Source: a virus. From it: 27,959 nt of DNA. A program made the translations under genes and the position numbers. The notes under the pieces were generated by a model. It saw nothing but the letters and a program-made list of their open reading frames with translations, was not told where the DNA came from and searched no databases. Below, in pieces: positions 21,388-27,959 of this stretch; position 1 is the first letter of the stretch, and each line of letters starts with the position of its first letter. Where the stretch lies: positions 1 to 27,959 of IMG/VR virus record IMGVR_UViG_3300047564_001330. One strand, given 5' to 3'.

Positions 21388-21756
21388 TTAAAGCTCCTTA
21401 GCCACAGTGGTGCTAACCTCTTTCCACCCTTGGCTCTCGAAAATCCTTACCCAACCCCGTCTACCAGATATTGACATTGAATTACAGCCAATAGTTTCTG
21501 CGTAGGCTCTTACCGACTTCTCCATTTCGAGAAGTTCGTCCAAATCTCCACCAGCCAAGAAAATGTGCATAATCTTACGCTGGGGGAAGATTTGTATTTC
21601 AGTTACAACCGCCGATCTCTCACCCGGCCAGAACTGAAAACTTCCGTTGACGATCCCATTCCAAATATCAGAAATGGAGTGCGTCCCCTTTGTGTATTCA
21701 AGCGCTGCGTCGATATACTTTTTGCAGCGGATAAAATCTTCAACGATATTCTTCAC
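21388..21756 (-). CDS. GNAT-like protein of the virion cassette
   Basis: GTG at 21756 gives a four-base overlap (GTGA) with the upstream stop and removes an implausible Cys-rich extension. The 122-residue product has SISDIWNGIVNGSFQFWPGE, VTEIQIFPQRKIMHIFLAGG, SVRAYAETIGCNSMSISGRR and GWVRIFESQGW. Similar small proteins with LAGGDL ... GRRGW occur beside tail genes in many podoviruses and look like a reduced N-acetyltransferase fold. Catalysis is not demonstrated. Confidence 0.78.
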   Translation of the reverse strand: MKNIVEDFIRCKKYIDAALEYTKGTHSISDIWNGIVNGSFQFWPGERSAVVTEIQIFPQRKIMHIFLAGGDLDELLEMEKSVRAYAETIGCNSMSISGRRGWVRIFESQGWKEVSTTVAKEL

Positions 21757-22865
21757 TGTTGCACCTGCGTCACAGCAACGTGGGCAGATGGTGCAGATGG
21801 AGCAAATGCCGTTGATGCTACATTTGTTGGCTGCAACCCTGTATCGTCCACCGCCCACATAAGTTCAACGTAATCGTTGGCAGCAAGGGACACGAAGTCA
21901 TTGATCTGCAAGACCAGATAACCGCCGCTATCCTTTAGGGAGCCAATGGCCGTGCTGGAGCCGATATTTGTTGTGCCGTTTTTCTTCAGCCACATCCAAC
22001 CAGATTTGATGTTGGAGTTAGCGGATGAGAACTGGATACGAGCAGCGAAGTTATAAAGGCCGCTGTGAGCCACTGTCAGGCGCGTTGTTGGGCTTCCTGT
22101 AAGGGAAATGCCCTCAGTGATGACTGTCGTATCCCATGCCAGCGCATAGGCCGTATTAGCCGCCGCTGGAGTGATCGATGCGTTCTTGGTGAACTGTCCG
22201 TTATAGTATTGCTGCTCAATCGTCGGGCGAATGAACAACTCGCCGTCCGTTGTTCCTACCTTCAACACAGCTGCAAGCGGAACAACGTTGTCAGCAGCAG
22301 TCGGCTTTACGTTCGTCAGGCCGCCAGCCGTTGTTGGAGATGCGTAGAGAATATCACCAACTGAGAAGCCGCTTGTGTTGACGTTCCTCAGATGGCCCCA
22401 AGTCTGACAGAAACCAACCTCACCGCTATCGGGAAGTTCGTGAGCCAATACGCCTAGAATGTAGAGTGTCGGAGTAGAGCCGTCAGCAAGGTATTTCGAA
22501 ACAGATAAAACGTTGTTTGTCCCAACGCCCGCAAAACCAACGACAGTTCCCTTAGCCATCGTTGAGCCAGTCATATTTTCTACACGGGCATAGGTATCAA
22601 GGCCGATCTGCTGAACAACGCCGTATTCCATGCCAAGGTCAAGGGTGCTGTCCGTGCTATTCCACGAAAGAGTCCCTTCGGCTGGCGTATGCGTGTCAGT
22701 CGTGACAAACGACATATCGGACGCAATCAGCTTGGCTGGCTGATACACGCCAACGTCATCGCCTTTTTGATATGAATTATTAACCACCTGCTCGATAAGG
22801 CGGTTAACCTGAGCCATTGTCTGTGAATTATATTCCACAGCAGGTGTCGGGATTTTAAGCCTCAT
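21753..22865 (-). CDS. Tail/virion protein with C-terminal jelly-roll-like domain
   Basis: A 370-residue protein. The N-terminal 70 residues probably attach to the virion (MRLKIPTPAVEYNSQTMAQV). Residues about 80-225 form a beta-rich module (ARVENMTGSTMAKGTVVGFA, RNVNTSGFSVGDILYASPTT). The C-terminal 140 residues resemble a C1q/TNF-like jelly roll (TVAHSGLYNFAARIQFSS, NDYVELMWAVDD). Such heads often trimerise and may contact the host surface. Overlaps the upstream gene by four bases (ATGA). Confidence 0.75.
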   Translation of the reverse strand: MRLKIPTPAVEYNSQTMAQVNRLIEQVVNNSYQKGDDVGVYQPAKLIASDMSFVTTDTHTPAEGTLSWNSTDSTLDLGMEYGVVQQIGLDTYARVENMTGSTMAKGTVVGFAGVGTNNVLSVSKYLADGSTPTLYILGVLAHELPDSGEVGFCQTWGHLRNVNTSGFSVGDILYASPTTAGGLTNVKPTAADNVVPLAAVLKVGTTDGELFIRPTIEQQYYNGQFTKNASITPAAANTAYALAWDTTVITEGISLTGSPTTRLTVAHSGLYNFAARIQFSSANSNIKSGWMWLKKNGTTNIGSSTAIGSLKDSGGYLVLQINDFVSLAANDYVELMWAVDDTGLQPTNVASTAFAPSAPSAHVAVTQVQQ

Positions 22866-24346
22866 CGACGACCACCCGGAACAGCGTTAAGTCGCTGCAC
22901 ACCAACACGCCAGTCAGTCGTCGGGCTTGTTGTCGTGACGCGCATCTTGATTTGCCGCCCGTTAAGCCGGACAGAAGTTGGATTAGTCAGGCTATATGGG
23001 CCGTAAGATGTTTCGCTGCCGTTGGGATAGTATCGGGTCTTAAATGTAGCAACAACGCCACCCTGATTTTTCTCGTCAGGGATCAGTTCGTTGATATACA
23101 TAATGTTATCACCGTTACCGATTTGAACTGGGCCGCTTTCTGCGAACGGAAGAACTCCATCGTAATTCAGGCCAACTTCGTGGTCATAAATATAACCGCT
23201 AGGATCAACCATAATCGGGTTGCGGAACACGCTACGGTCAGCGCCGCAGGTTCGAGCTAAACTTCCAACTGTCCAGTGGTTCTCAACATAATCCCATGCA
23301 ACGTAACTATCGTTCTCGTTGGAACTAGCAGAAGGATAGAACCACCAAACTTCGTTATATTGCGCGTTGTTGACTGCGTAAACTTTTGAAAGTTGGGTCG
23401 TGTTAATGTTGTTGAAAACGTAATCGTAAACTTCGCAAGGAAGCGGCTTTACATATCCATCGTAAATATGAAAACCCTTTTGCCCCATCCATACAGCGGC
23501 GTTATCTAAAACCGAAATGGCGTTCGGTGAAACAATCCCACAAGCGCGGCCCGCAATTTCAAACTGATAGACGAAAGGCTGCCCAACGTAGGTGCTGATG
23601 TGCGCGTCAATGTCCGTCAAGATGAGGTTTTGGCCGCGAACGCGCCGTCCGCAGAGGATTTTACCACCAGTCTGTAGAAGCTGAGAGCCAGCCAGATTTG
23701 TAGACGCAGGTGTCCATACAGTGTTGTCTTCGAGATCAGACCATTGGACTTTGCGAGCATTTCCGCCAGCGGCCAAAGCGAACAATGAGCGCTCAGCCGT
23801 AACAAGCAAGCCCTGACAGCTAGTTGGCGCGTTGGTGATTGCAGCGGCTGGAGTTGGAGTGGTTACATCCAATTGCCACTCATATAGCTTTCCGTCAGAT
23901 GTTGAACACCCAACGAGATACTCACCCCAAGTATCAAAACTCCAAGTTACTGCCGGGGTTACAGAACCAGTGTCAGGGCGAGGTGTGCCATAATAGCTAG
24001 TGCCATAAGTCCCAATCCCGTAACCAGCGCCCGCAGTAGCATCACCAGAACCCGCAACAAAACCAACAGGAGTAATGTCAACAATACCACTGGATTGCGT
24101 CATAACATAGAGTTTTGATGAAGTCCCGATCCCCGCAAAACGGATGCCGTTATTCGTCTTCCATGTGATGAAGCCACGAGCCTTACCGCTAACCGTGGTA
24201 TTCGTCCGCTTATCCCATCCCCCTACTGGGGCCATAGCACCCTCAGTCCACCGGACTAAGTTGGCATCATACCAACGCCCAGCAGACTGAAGCTCAGTGC
24301 CGCTGCGATAAACGCCGGGAGGGATATTCAGCGGAATAAGGGTCAT
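22862..24346 (-). CDS. Tail/head-completion beta-propeller-like protein (possible P22 gp10 role)
   Basis: A 494-residue protein starting MTLIPLNIPPGVYRSGTELQ then GRWYDANLVRW. It is rich in short beta repeats with Trp/Tyr (KTNNGIRFAGIGTSSKLYVM, SDGKLYEWQLD, YNEVWWFYPSASS). The C-terminal immunoglobulin-like segment contains RLNGRQIKMRV. Length and all-beta repeats fit P22 gp10-type DNA stabilisation or tail-hub proteins (about 470 residues). The functional match is inferred from size, position and style, not from a specific motif. Confidence 0.72.
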   Translation of the reverse strand: MTLIPLNIPPGVYRSGTELQSAGRWYDANLVRWTEGAMAPVGGWDKRTNTTVSGKARGFITWKTNNGIRFAGIGTSSKLYVMTQSSGIVDITPVGFVAGSGDATAGAGYGIGTYGTSYYGTPRPDTGSVTPAVTWSFDTWGEYLVGCSTSDGKLYEWQLDVTTPTPAAAITNAPTSCQGLLVTAERSLFALAAGGNARKVQWSDLEDNTVWTPASTNLAGSQLLQTGGKILCGRRVRGQNLILTDIDAHISTYVGQPFVYQFEIAGRACGIVSPNAISVLDNAAVWMGQKGFHIYDGYVKPLPCEVYDYVFNNINTTQLSKVYAVNNAQYNEVWWFYPSASSNENDSYVAWDYVENHWTVGSLARTCGADRSVFRNPIMVDPSGYIYDHEVGLNYDGVLPFAESGPVQIGNGDNIMYINELIPDEKNQGGVVATFKTRYYPNGSETSYGPYSLTNPTSVRLNGRQIKMRVTTTSPTTDWRVGVQRLNAVPGGRR

Positions 24347-24348
24347 AG

Positions 24349-24678
24349 TTACTCATCATCATCAGGAGAGAACGTAAATATGATCTCTATATCATCATCG
24401 TCTGCATTTTGCCATGCTTCTGCCATTAGGGCCGCATAAGCGATTGCATCCTCTGAACTGTCCTGATGCCAGTTAGGCGACTGGTGCTGCCGAGCGATCT
24501 TCAGGAGGAGCATAAATAGCCAACCCTCCTGCTCTGATAGGATGTTCCCAGTCAGGACATTGAACGCTGCAACAGTGGATGCCATGCTACGCTCGCCATC
24601 TGGGCTATCGTATTCCTTGCCGCGCTCAAGCATCAGGTCAGCGGCACGTTCCAGAAACTCAATTGCCGAGATCGTCAT
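24349..24678 (-). CDS. DUF6378-like protein
   Basis: ATG at 24678 is preferred because GGAGG lies about eight bases upstream; it overlaps the metallophosphoesterase by 20 bases. The 109-residue product has AADLMLERGKEYDSPDGERS, NVLTGNILSEQEGWLFMLLL and DAIAYAALMAE, the DUF6378 layout (helical, with conserved acid residues resembling small nucleotide-pyrophosphatase-like folds). The end is very acidic (DDDDIEI, SPDDDE). Function not established. Confidence 0.82.
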   Translation of the reverse strand: MTISAIEFLERAADLMLERGKEYDSPDGERSMASTVAAFNVLTGNILSEQEGWLFMLLLKIARQHQSPNWHQDSSEDAIAYAALMAEAWQNADDDDIEIIFTFSPDDDE

Positions 24679-25651
24679 CGCTATTTCCTCCGTCGTATAC
24701 ACATTGGCCCCGGAAATACGCTTTCTCATTTAGAACCTCCACGAGTTCAGGCGGAAGAAGCATTCCATCCTTGTAAGTCAGGACTGCAAATCCTGATGTG
24801 TGAGGAGAAGGGTTATTTTCAGCGTAATCAAACTGTGGGCCATGAGGATTAGCAAGCGTCCCCGTATCGACACCCCAACGGCGACCATTATAGTCCGCCC
24901 AAGGGGTCACAGCAAGGCGATGAAGATGCCCGGTAACAATCGAGCATCCAGCCTTCAAAGCGTTGTTATACGCGGCGTGAATGCCGTTGTGATAGCGGTG
25001 CTTAATCATCGTCGAGTTGTTGACCATCAGCGACCATGCAAAGTCCCAACGATCAAACTTATTCTCAAGGCGCTCTACAACGCCATCATACTCTGCGGCG
25101 TTAGTAACCAGCGCCCGATCAAAGCGCGCATCATGGTTGCCAACGTTCCAGAACTTACCGCAACCCTTGGGAAGCAGCATCTCGATCTCACTGAGGCGAT
25201 CTTGGCAAATCTCCATCTCTTCCTTGACGGATGGAAGTTCAGCCCAGCCCAAGGGAGCGTGACGCGATACTCTAGCGCCATCGAACAAGTCGCCATTTGC
25301 AACCACGGCTGCTGGCTTCAAGTCCTTAATGAGAAGAAGCAGCGCCTCATTAGCTACAGTGCGCGCCTGATTGGGCCACCAGTGAGCGTCCGAAAATATG
25401 ATGATCGTTCCGTCAAAGACGTTTAGTTGATTTTGCTTCTTATACGCACGACCAACGTCATCATGCGACCAAGCCCCGTGAGTATGGCCGCGAGGCTTTG
25501 ACTGGAGGAAGATACCTTTAGCGGCTAATTTTGTGCGCCGTGCGTAGATTTGGCGCTCTGCAAAGCCAGTTATTTCGTGCATTCGGCGCGGGCTTCCACC
25601 AGCTTCTTGCCACGCTTTAATAAACTCATCGTCTGTAAATGTCTGGGCCAT
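24659..25651 (-). CDS. HTH plus calcineurin-like metallophosphoesterase
   Basis: ATG at 25651 has GAGGGGAG six bases upstream. Residues 1-45 (TDDEFIKAWQEAGGSPRRMH, then GFAERQIYARR) form a helix-turn-helix-like unit. From about residue 80 a metallophosphoesterase follows: FSDAHWW (Asp88, His90), NGDLFDG (Asp121), GNHDAR (171-176), NGIHAAYNN, and TGHLHR (240-245). All usual metal-ligand motifs are present, so it should be an active phosphodiesterase or phosphatase. The substrate is unknown. Its place beside the lysis genes is unusual for a nucleic-acid enzyme. Confidence 0.88.
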   Translation of the reverse strand: MAQTFTDDEFIKAWQEAGGSPRRMHEITGFAERQIYARRTKLAAKGIFLQSKPRGHTHGAWSHDDVGRAYKKQNQLNVFDGTIIIFSDAHWWPNQARTVANEALLLLIKDLKPAAVVANGDLFDGARVSRHAPLGWAELPSVKEEMEICQDRLSEIEMLLPKGCGKFWNVGNHDARFDRALVTNAAEYDGVVERLENKFDRWDFAWSLMVNNSTMIKHRYHNGIHAAYNNALKAGCSIVTGHLHRLAVTPWADYNGRRWGVDTGTLANPHGPQFDYAENNPSPHTSGFAVLTYKDGMLLPPELVEVLNEKAYFRGQCVYDGGNSDDDLGN

Positions 25652-25664
25652 AATATGCTCCCCT

Positions 25665-25916
25665 CTATCGTTTTGACTTATTGGCTTCTCTCCAAGCCTC
25701 AACAGTCAACCTGTGACGTAGCGCACAATCACCATATTTTGCAATTATTTCAAGTTCCCAAATAGCGCGCTCTGGATCGGTAAGCAAATCTGGCACTTTT
25801 GGAAGCGGCTGACACTCACTCGCTAGGTTTGCCGGAGGCTGCGGCATTGGCGCGATTGAGACTGCCTTTGAGCAACCCGACAACACGAGCATCAGGAGCG
25901 CAATCAGCAGGAACAT
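25665..25916 (-). CDS. Outer-membrane spanin lipoprotein (Rz1-like)
   Basis: From ATG at 25916: MFLLIALLMLVLSGCSKAVS, a lipoprotein signal with lipobox LSGC (lipidated Cys15). A Pro-rich stretch follows (APMPQPPANLASECQPLPK), then a helical C-terminus. The first 101 bases overlap the Rz-like gene in another frame, the classic overlapped arrangement. Paired with Rz it would fuse inner and outer membranes at the last step of lysis. It is longer (83 residues) than lambda Rz1 because it runs past the Rz stop. The ribosome site is weak. Confidence 0.82.
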   Translation of the reverse strand: MFLLIALLMLVLSGCSKAVSIAPMPQPPANLASECQPLPKVPDLLTDPERAIWELEIIAKYGDCALRHRLTVEAWREANKSKR

Positions 25917-26175
25917 CCGGCAAATCGCGATAAATCTCGCGGATCGTTTGTCGCGTTCCGGCGACCACCATATCGGCTTGATTGCGCTCGGCTTCGTAAA
26001 GCGAAGAAACCTCATCAATTTTCCCCTGCATCTGTTTGCGCTGCTTTTCGGCCTTCTCAAGCGCAGCGGAATAGGCAGCATCACACTGCCAGTCTCTTAC
26101 TTTCCATCCGGCGGCGACACCAACAATAAGAGCGCCTCCCGCCACATACGCAAAGATCGGATTACTCGGCCCCAT
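25816..26175 (-). CDS. Inner-membrane spanin (Rz-like)
   Basis: A 119-residue protein. An N-terminal membrane helix (NPIFAYVAGGALIVGVAAGW, residues 5-24) is followed by a long periplasmic coiled coil (SAALEKAEKQRKQMQGKIDE, then ERNQADMVVAG). The C-terminus has DVPADCAPDARVV. This type-II topology and the embedded lipoprotein gene identify an i-spanin. It overlaps the holin end by 14 bases. Confidence 0.85.
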   Translation of the reverse strand: MGPSNPIFAYVAGGALIVGVAAGWKVRDWQCDAAYSAALEKAEKQRKQMQGKIDEVSSLYEAERNQADMVVAGTRQTIREIYRDLPDVPADCAPDARVVGLLKGSLNRANAAASGKPSE

Positions 26176-26383
26176 TTATCTTGCCCCATTCCCTGACTGC
26201 GAAGATTGTTGCACATGAAGCAATCGTCGCTGCCAAGTCGGTTAGAGAGATCGGCTCGCTGTTGATTAACGGGAGTGCGATTGCGTTTACAATAACGCCG
26301 CCAGCTATACCAATGCAAGTTATTGGCCTCCACCAGACGCGAACTAGCTCACGCGCCTTCTGCTCCATGTCGGAGAAGGTCAT
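26162..26383 (-). CDS. Holin
   Basis: A 73-residue protein with an amphipathic N-terminus (MEQKARELVRVWWRP) and two hydrophobic helices (ITCIGIAGGVIVNAIALPL, then LTDLAATIASCATIFAV), ending in a charged tail (REWGKINGAE). It lies between endolysin and spanin, and the ATG overlaps the endolysin stop by four bases. It would form the timed inner-membrane lesion that releases endolysin. Confidence 0.8.
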   Translation of the reverse strand: MTFSDMEQKARELVRVWWRPITCIGIAGGVIVNAIALPLINSEPISLTDLAATIASCATIFAVREWGKINGAE

Positions 26384-26910
26384 TTCGCCACCATTGCCTT
26401 GGCAGACGCTTCAACTTCATCAACTCGGCGAAGCCATCCCCTGCCAAACGTAGGAAATGTGTTCAATTTGCGGTAATAGGTGCGACGAGCGTCCTGAAAA
26501 CCATCAATCAGCGCATTTACACCCAATTCAACAGTCTTATTTGTTAGCGCTCTGAGCGTTTTAGGGCCGATTACGCCATCTTCGGCCACCCCGGCGATGC
26601 GTTGGAGGTATCGAGCTGAGCGATTAGTCCCAGCGTTCACCCCAAAGTCGAAAACGCACAGGTCAAGACCCTTCGGAAGGCCTTCACACTTCAAAACATC
26701 CCAGTATTTCTTGCGATAGAGCGGCCCAACAAGCGCTGGGGTCAGTTTTCGCATAATCTGCTCTGAAACCTTGTGGCCGATCCACTCTTCATAGACCTTT
26801 TTGGTTACGCCAAGGTTAGTCATGCCGCCGGGATCGCGGGGATGGTTAACAAACCCGCCCTCGTGATGCAGGATCACTTTCAAGCAATTGTTGAAATTGC
26901 CAGAGGCCAT
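26380..26910 (-). CDS. Endolysin, glycoside hydrolase family 108
   Basis: A 176-residue muramidase. The N-terminal GH108 domain contains VILHHEGGFVNHPRDPGGMT with catalytic Glu17, then NLGVTKKVYEEW, and LCVFDFGVNAG. The C-terminal part (YLQRIAGVAEDGVIGPKTLR) is the peptidoglycan-binding extension usual in this family. There is no signal peptide, so export depends on the holin. The start overlaps the upstream stop by one base. Confidence 0.93.
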   Translation of the reverse strand: MASGNFNNCLKVILHHEGGFVNHPRDPGGMTNLGVTKKVYEEWIGHKVSEQIMRKLTPALVGPLYRKKYWDVLKCEGLPKGLDLCVFDFGVNAGTNRSARYLQRIAGVAEDGVIGPKTLRALTNKTVELGVNALIDGFQDARRTYYRKLNTFPTFGRGWLRRVDEVEASAKAMVAK

Positions 26911-27128
26911 TACCGATCTGCCTTGTTATCCAACTTATCTTCGATCCGGCGGAGGTGCATCATTACCTCGTCGAACTTCTTGTCAATCGCGCTAAACTTC
27001 TCGTCGCCGTATTCCAGCTTAGTCTCAAGGATTGCTAACCGATTACTAAGTTGCGTCCAAACGCCAATTAGGCCGAAAATGCCAGCGATGACAGTTAGGA
27101 GCGTGTCGAGACCGAAGTTCATGTCCAT
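26910..27128 (-). CDS. XhlA-like membrane/coiled-coil protein
   Basis: A 72-residue protein from ATG at 27128; ATG at 27122, two codons on, is also possible, and a longer frame overlaps the previous gene without a ribosome site. Residues 4-25 (GLDTLLTVIAGIFGLIGVW) are one membrane helix, and the remainder is a charged coiled coil (KFDEVMMHLRRIEDKLDNK). Haemolysin XhlA-type proteins next to endolysins look like this and may assist the holin. Topology is inferred. Confidence 0.7.
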   Translation of the reverse strand: MDMNFGLDTLLTVIAGIFGLIGVWTQLSNRLAILETKLEYGDEKFSAIDKKFDEVMMHLRRIEDKLDNKADR

Positions 27129-27139
27129 ATCACCAAATC

Positions 27140-27469
27140 TTATGCTAATGGTTGAGATGGCCATTCAATGGCGAATGGGTCGCTTTGCGTTGTTATATCG
27201 CGCAATTCTTGACGATAAACAGCCCAAGCAAGATTATCGACAGGCGCGTCAGAAAGTTGCGTCCAATCGCTGGCCGCCAACTTTGCATTGCGTTCAGCCC
27301 GAATAACGGCCCATTGAGCGTCATAGTCAGGCGCAGGCTGTGTAAACTGGCCGTTTTTATACTCATCGCCAATAACTGCCGTGTCGCTGGCAATCCAATT
27401 GCTATCCAACGGCGCGTCAGAAATAGCGATATTTACGACTTTTTCGTTTTCAACGATTGCATACCGCAT
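27140..27469 (-). CDS. Tail fibre assembly chaperone
   Basis: A 109-residue protein starting MRYAIVENEKVVNIAISDAP, with a C-terminal AERNAKLAASDWTQLSDAPV and WAVYRQELRDI ... WPSQP. This R-N-x-L-L-x-x-(S)DWTQ ... YRQxLRDI pattern is that of Phage_tail_APC-type proteins, which help fold the fibre encoded just upstream. The ATG at 27469 has AAAGG eight bases before it and is preferred over the ATG six bases earlier. Confidence 0.85.
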   Translation of the reverse strand: MRYAIVENEKVVNIAISDAPLDSNWIASDTAVIGDEYKNGQFTQPAPDYDAQWAVIRAERNAKLAASDWTQLSDAPVDNLAWAVYRQELRDITTQSDPFAIEWPSQPLA

Positions 27470-27480
27470 GTTCATAACCT

Positions 27481-27959
27481 TTACCAAGAGTATACGCGGA
27501 CGTAGCCGTTGCCGCCAGTGCCGCCAGCGCCCGAAATATAGCCGTCTTGCGAAGCAGAGCCTCCCCCGCCGCCGCCAGCGATACCGCCACCACCGCCGTT
27601 TCCACCGTTAGCTGGCGCGGTGACAATAGTCGAACCGCCGCCGCCGCCAAACCCAAAGCTAACTCCATTCCCACCGTTAGCAGTGGCCCCCGATGCACCC
27701 GCGCCGCCGCCGCCAGTAGCGCCAATACGAGAACCTCCATCGCCGCCATTGCTAGATACGTTAGAAATATTAGAGCCGCCGCCGCCGCCAAAAGCATAAA
27801 GTTTTGTGCCAAAGGAACTATTGCCGCCAGTTGAACCAGCAGTTCCGTTGGTGCTATTTGCTGTCTGGCCCGCAGCACCAGCGCCACCAGCACCAATTGT
27901 AATGGTTTCAGTTGCACTAAGGTCAGATGCTTTAAACACGCGATAGGTATATGAACCAC
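27481..27959 (-). CDS. Glycine-rich tail fibre/receptor-binding protein, C-terminal part
   Basis: 158 residues of a protein whose start lies beyond the window. SYTYRVFKASDLSATETITI leads into a domain of repeated glycine runs (GGGGG, GGDGG, GGNGG) and ends GGNGYVRVYSW. The pattern resembles polyglycine-type domains at fibre tips, which pack as glycine helices with variable loops that choose the receptor. The tail chaperone lies directly downstream, which supports a fibre role. Confidence 0.8.
   Translation of the reverse strand, partial: GSYTYRVFKASDLSATETITIGAGGAGAAGQTANSTNGTAGSTGGNSSFGTKLYAFGGGGGSNISNVSSNGGDGGSRIGATGGGGAGASGATANGGNGVSFGFGGGGGSTIVTAPANGGNGGGGGIAGGGGGGSASQDGYISGAGGTGGNGYVRVYSW

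Noticed and set aside
21757-21858. Cys-rich N-terminal extension of the GNAT-like protein (ICSICTICPRCC)
   Set aside because: It looks like a zinc motif but is an out-of-frame reading of the end of the upstream tail gene. GTG at 21756 gives a normal four-base overlap.
24800-25426. Plus-strand 208-codon ORF
   Set aside because: It is the antisense shadow of the metallophosphoesterase, whose motifs are intact on the minus strand.
1-27959. tRNA genes, integrase or attachment site
   Set aside because: No cloverleaf-like stretch and no tyrosine or serine recombinase motif were noticed. The phage may still be temperate, since the window is not a whole genome.

Overview
The window is part of the genome of a tailed double-stranded DNA bacteriophage, most likely a short-tailed (podovirus) type with a P22-like portal. 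The host is probably an alphaproteobacterium: the phage carries a GapR/DUF2312-like protein, a family centred on that class, together with NinB-, ERF- and DUF6378-type genes. No ribosomal, tRNA, integrase, CRISPR or transposase sequence was seen. Genes are packed almost edge to edge, mostly with 1-, 4- or 8-base stop/start overlaps. Both window ends cut through genes.

There are three transcriptional blocks. (1) About 27959 to 15535, minus strand, late genes: a glycine-rich fibre end, tail assembly chaperone, XhlA-like membrane protein, GH108 endolysin, holin, overlapping Rz/Rz1 spanins, an HTH-metallophosphoesterase, a DUF6378 protein, two large tail/virion proteins, a GNAT-like protein, then four Ala/Gln-rich probable ejection proteins, a lytic transglycosylase and a 464-residue unknown. 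(2) 11701 to 15190 (perhaps to 15554), plus strand, early recombination and DNA-handling genes: ERF annealing protein, YqaJ-type exonuclease, HTH_39 protein, HNH-like protein, NinB, GapR-like protein, SSB and small unknowns. (3) 11577 to 1, minus strand: a small HTH regulator, DUF1064 nuclease-like protein, DnaA-like HTH protein, DUF1376 replication protein and C5-cytosine methyltransferase, then a dense run of about 15 small accessory ORFs (zinc-binding, coiled-coil, membrane and secreted), leading without an evident break into the small and large terminase subunits, two small basic proteins, the portal and a truncated virion protein.

The most informative non-coding finding is a pair of matching promoter-leader modules. 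One drives the rightward recombination operon (11639-11703); the other drives the leftward small-gene cluster (8145-8081). They have the same 65-base layout, the same 16-base spacer between -35 and -10, and 24 of 25 identical bases in the leader up to the start codon. Both carry AATGCAAT-type sites, which suggests control by one regulator, perhaps the HTH protein encoded at 11371-11577.

The best place to look for undescribed biology is the small-gene cluster at 5149-8325. It contains a secreted surface-adhesin-E-like protein beside two tiny membrane peptides, a repeated H-C-C-C mini-motif and a coiled-coil segment shared between neighbouring ORFs. Functions there are inferred from composition and context, not known.
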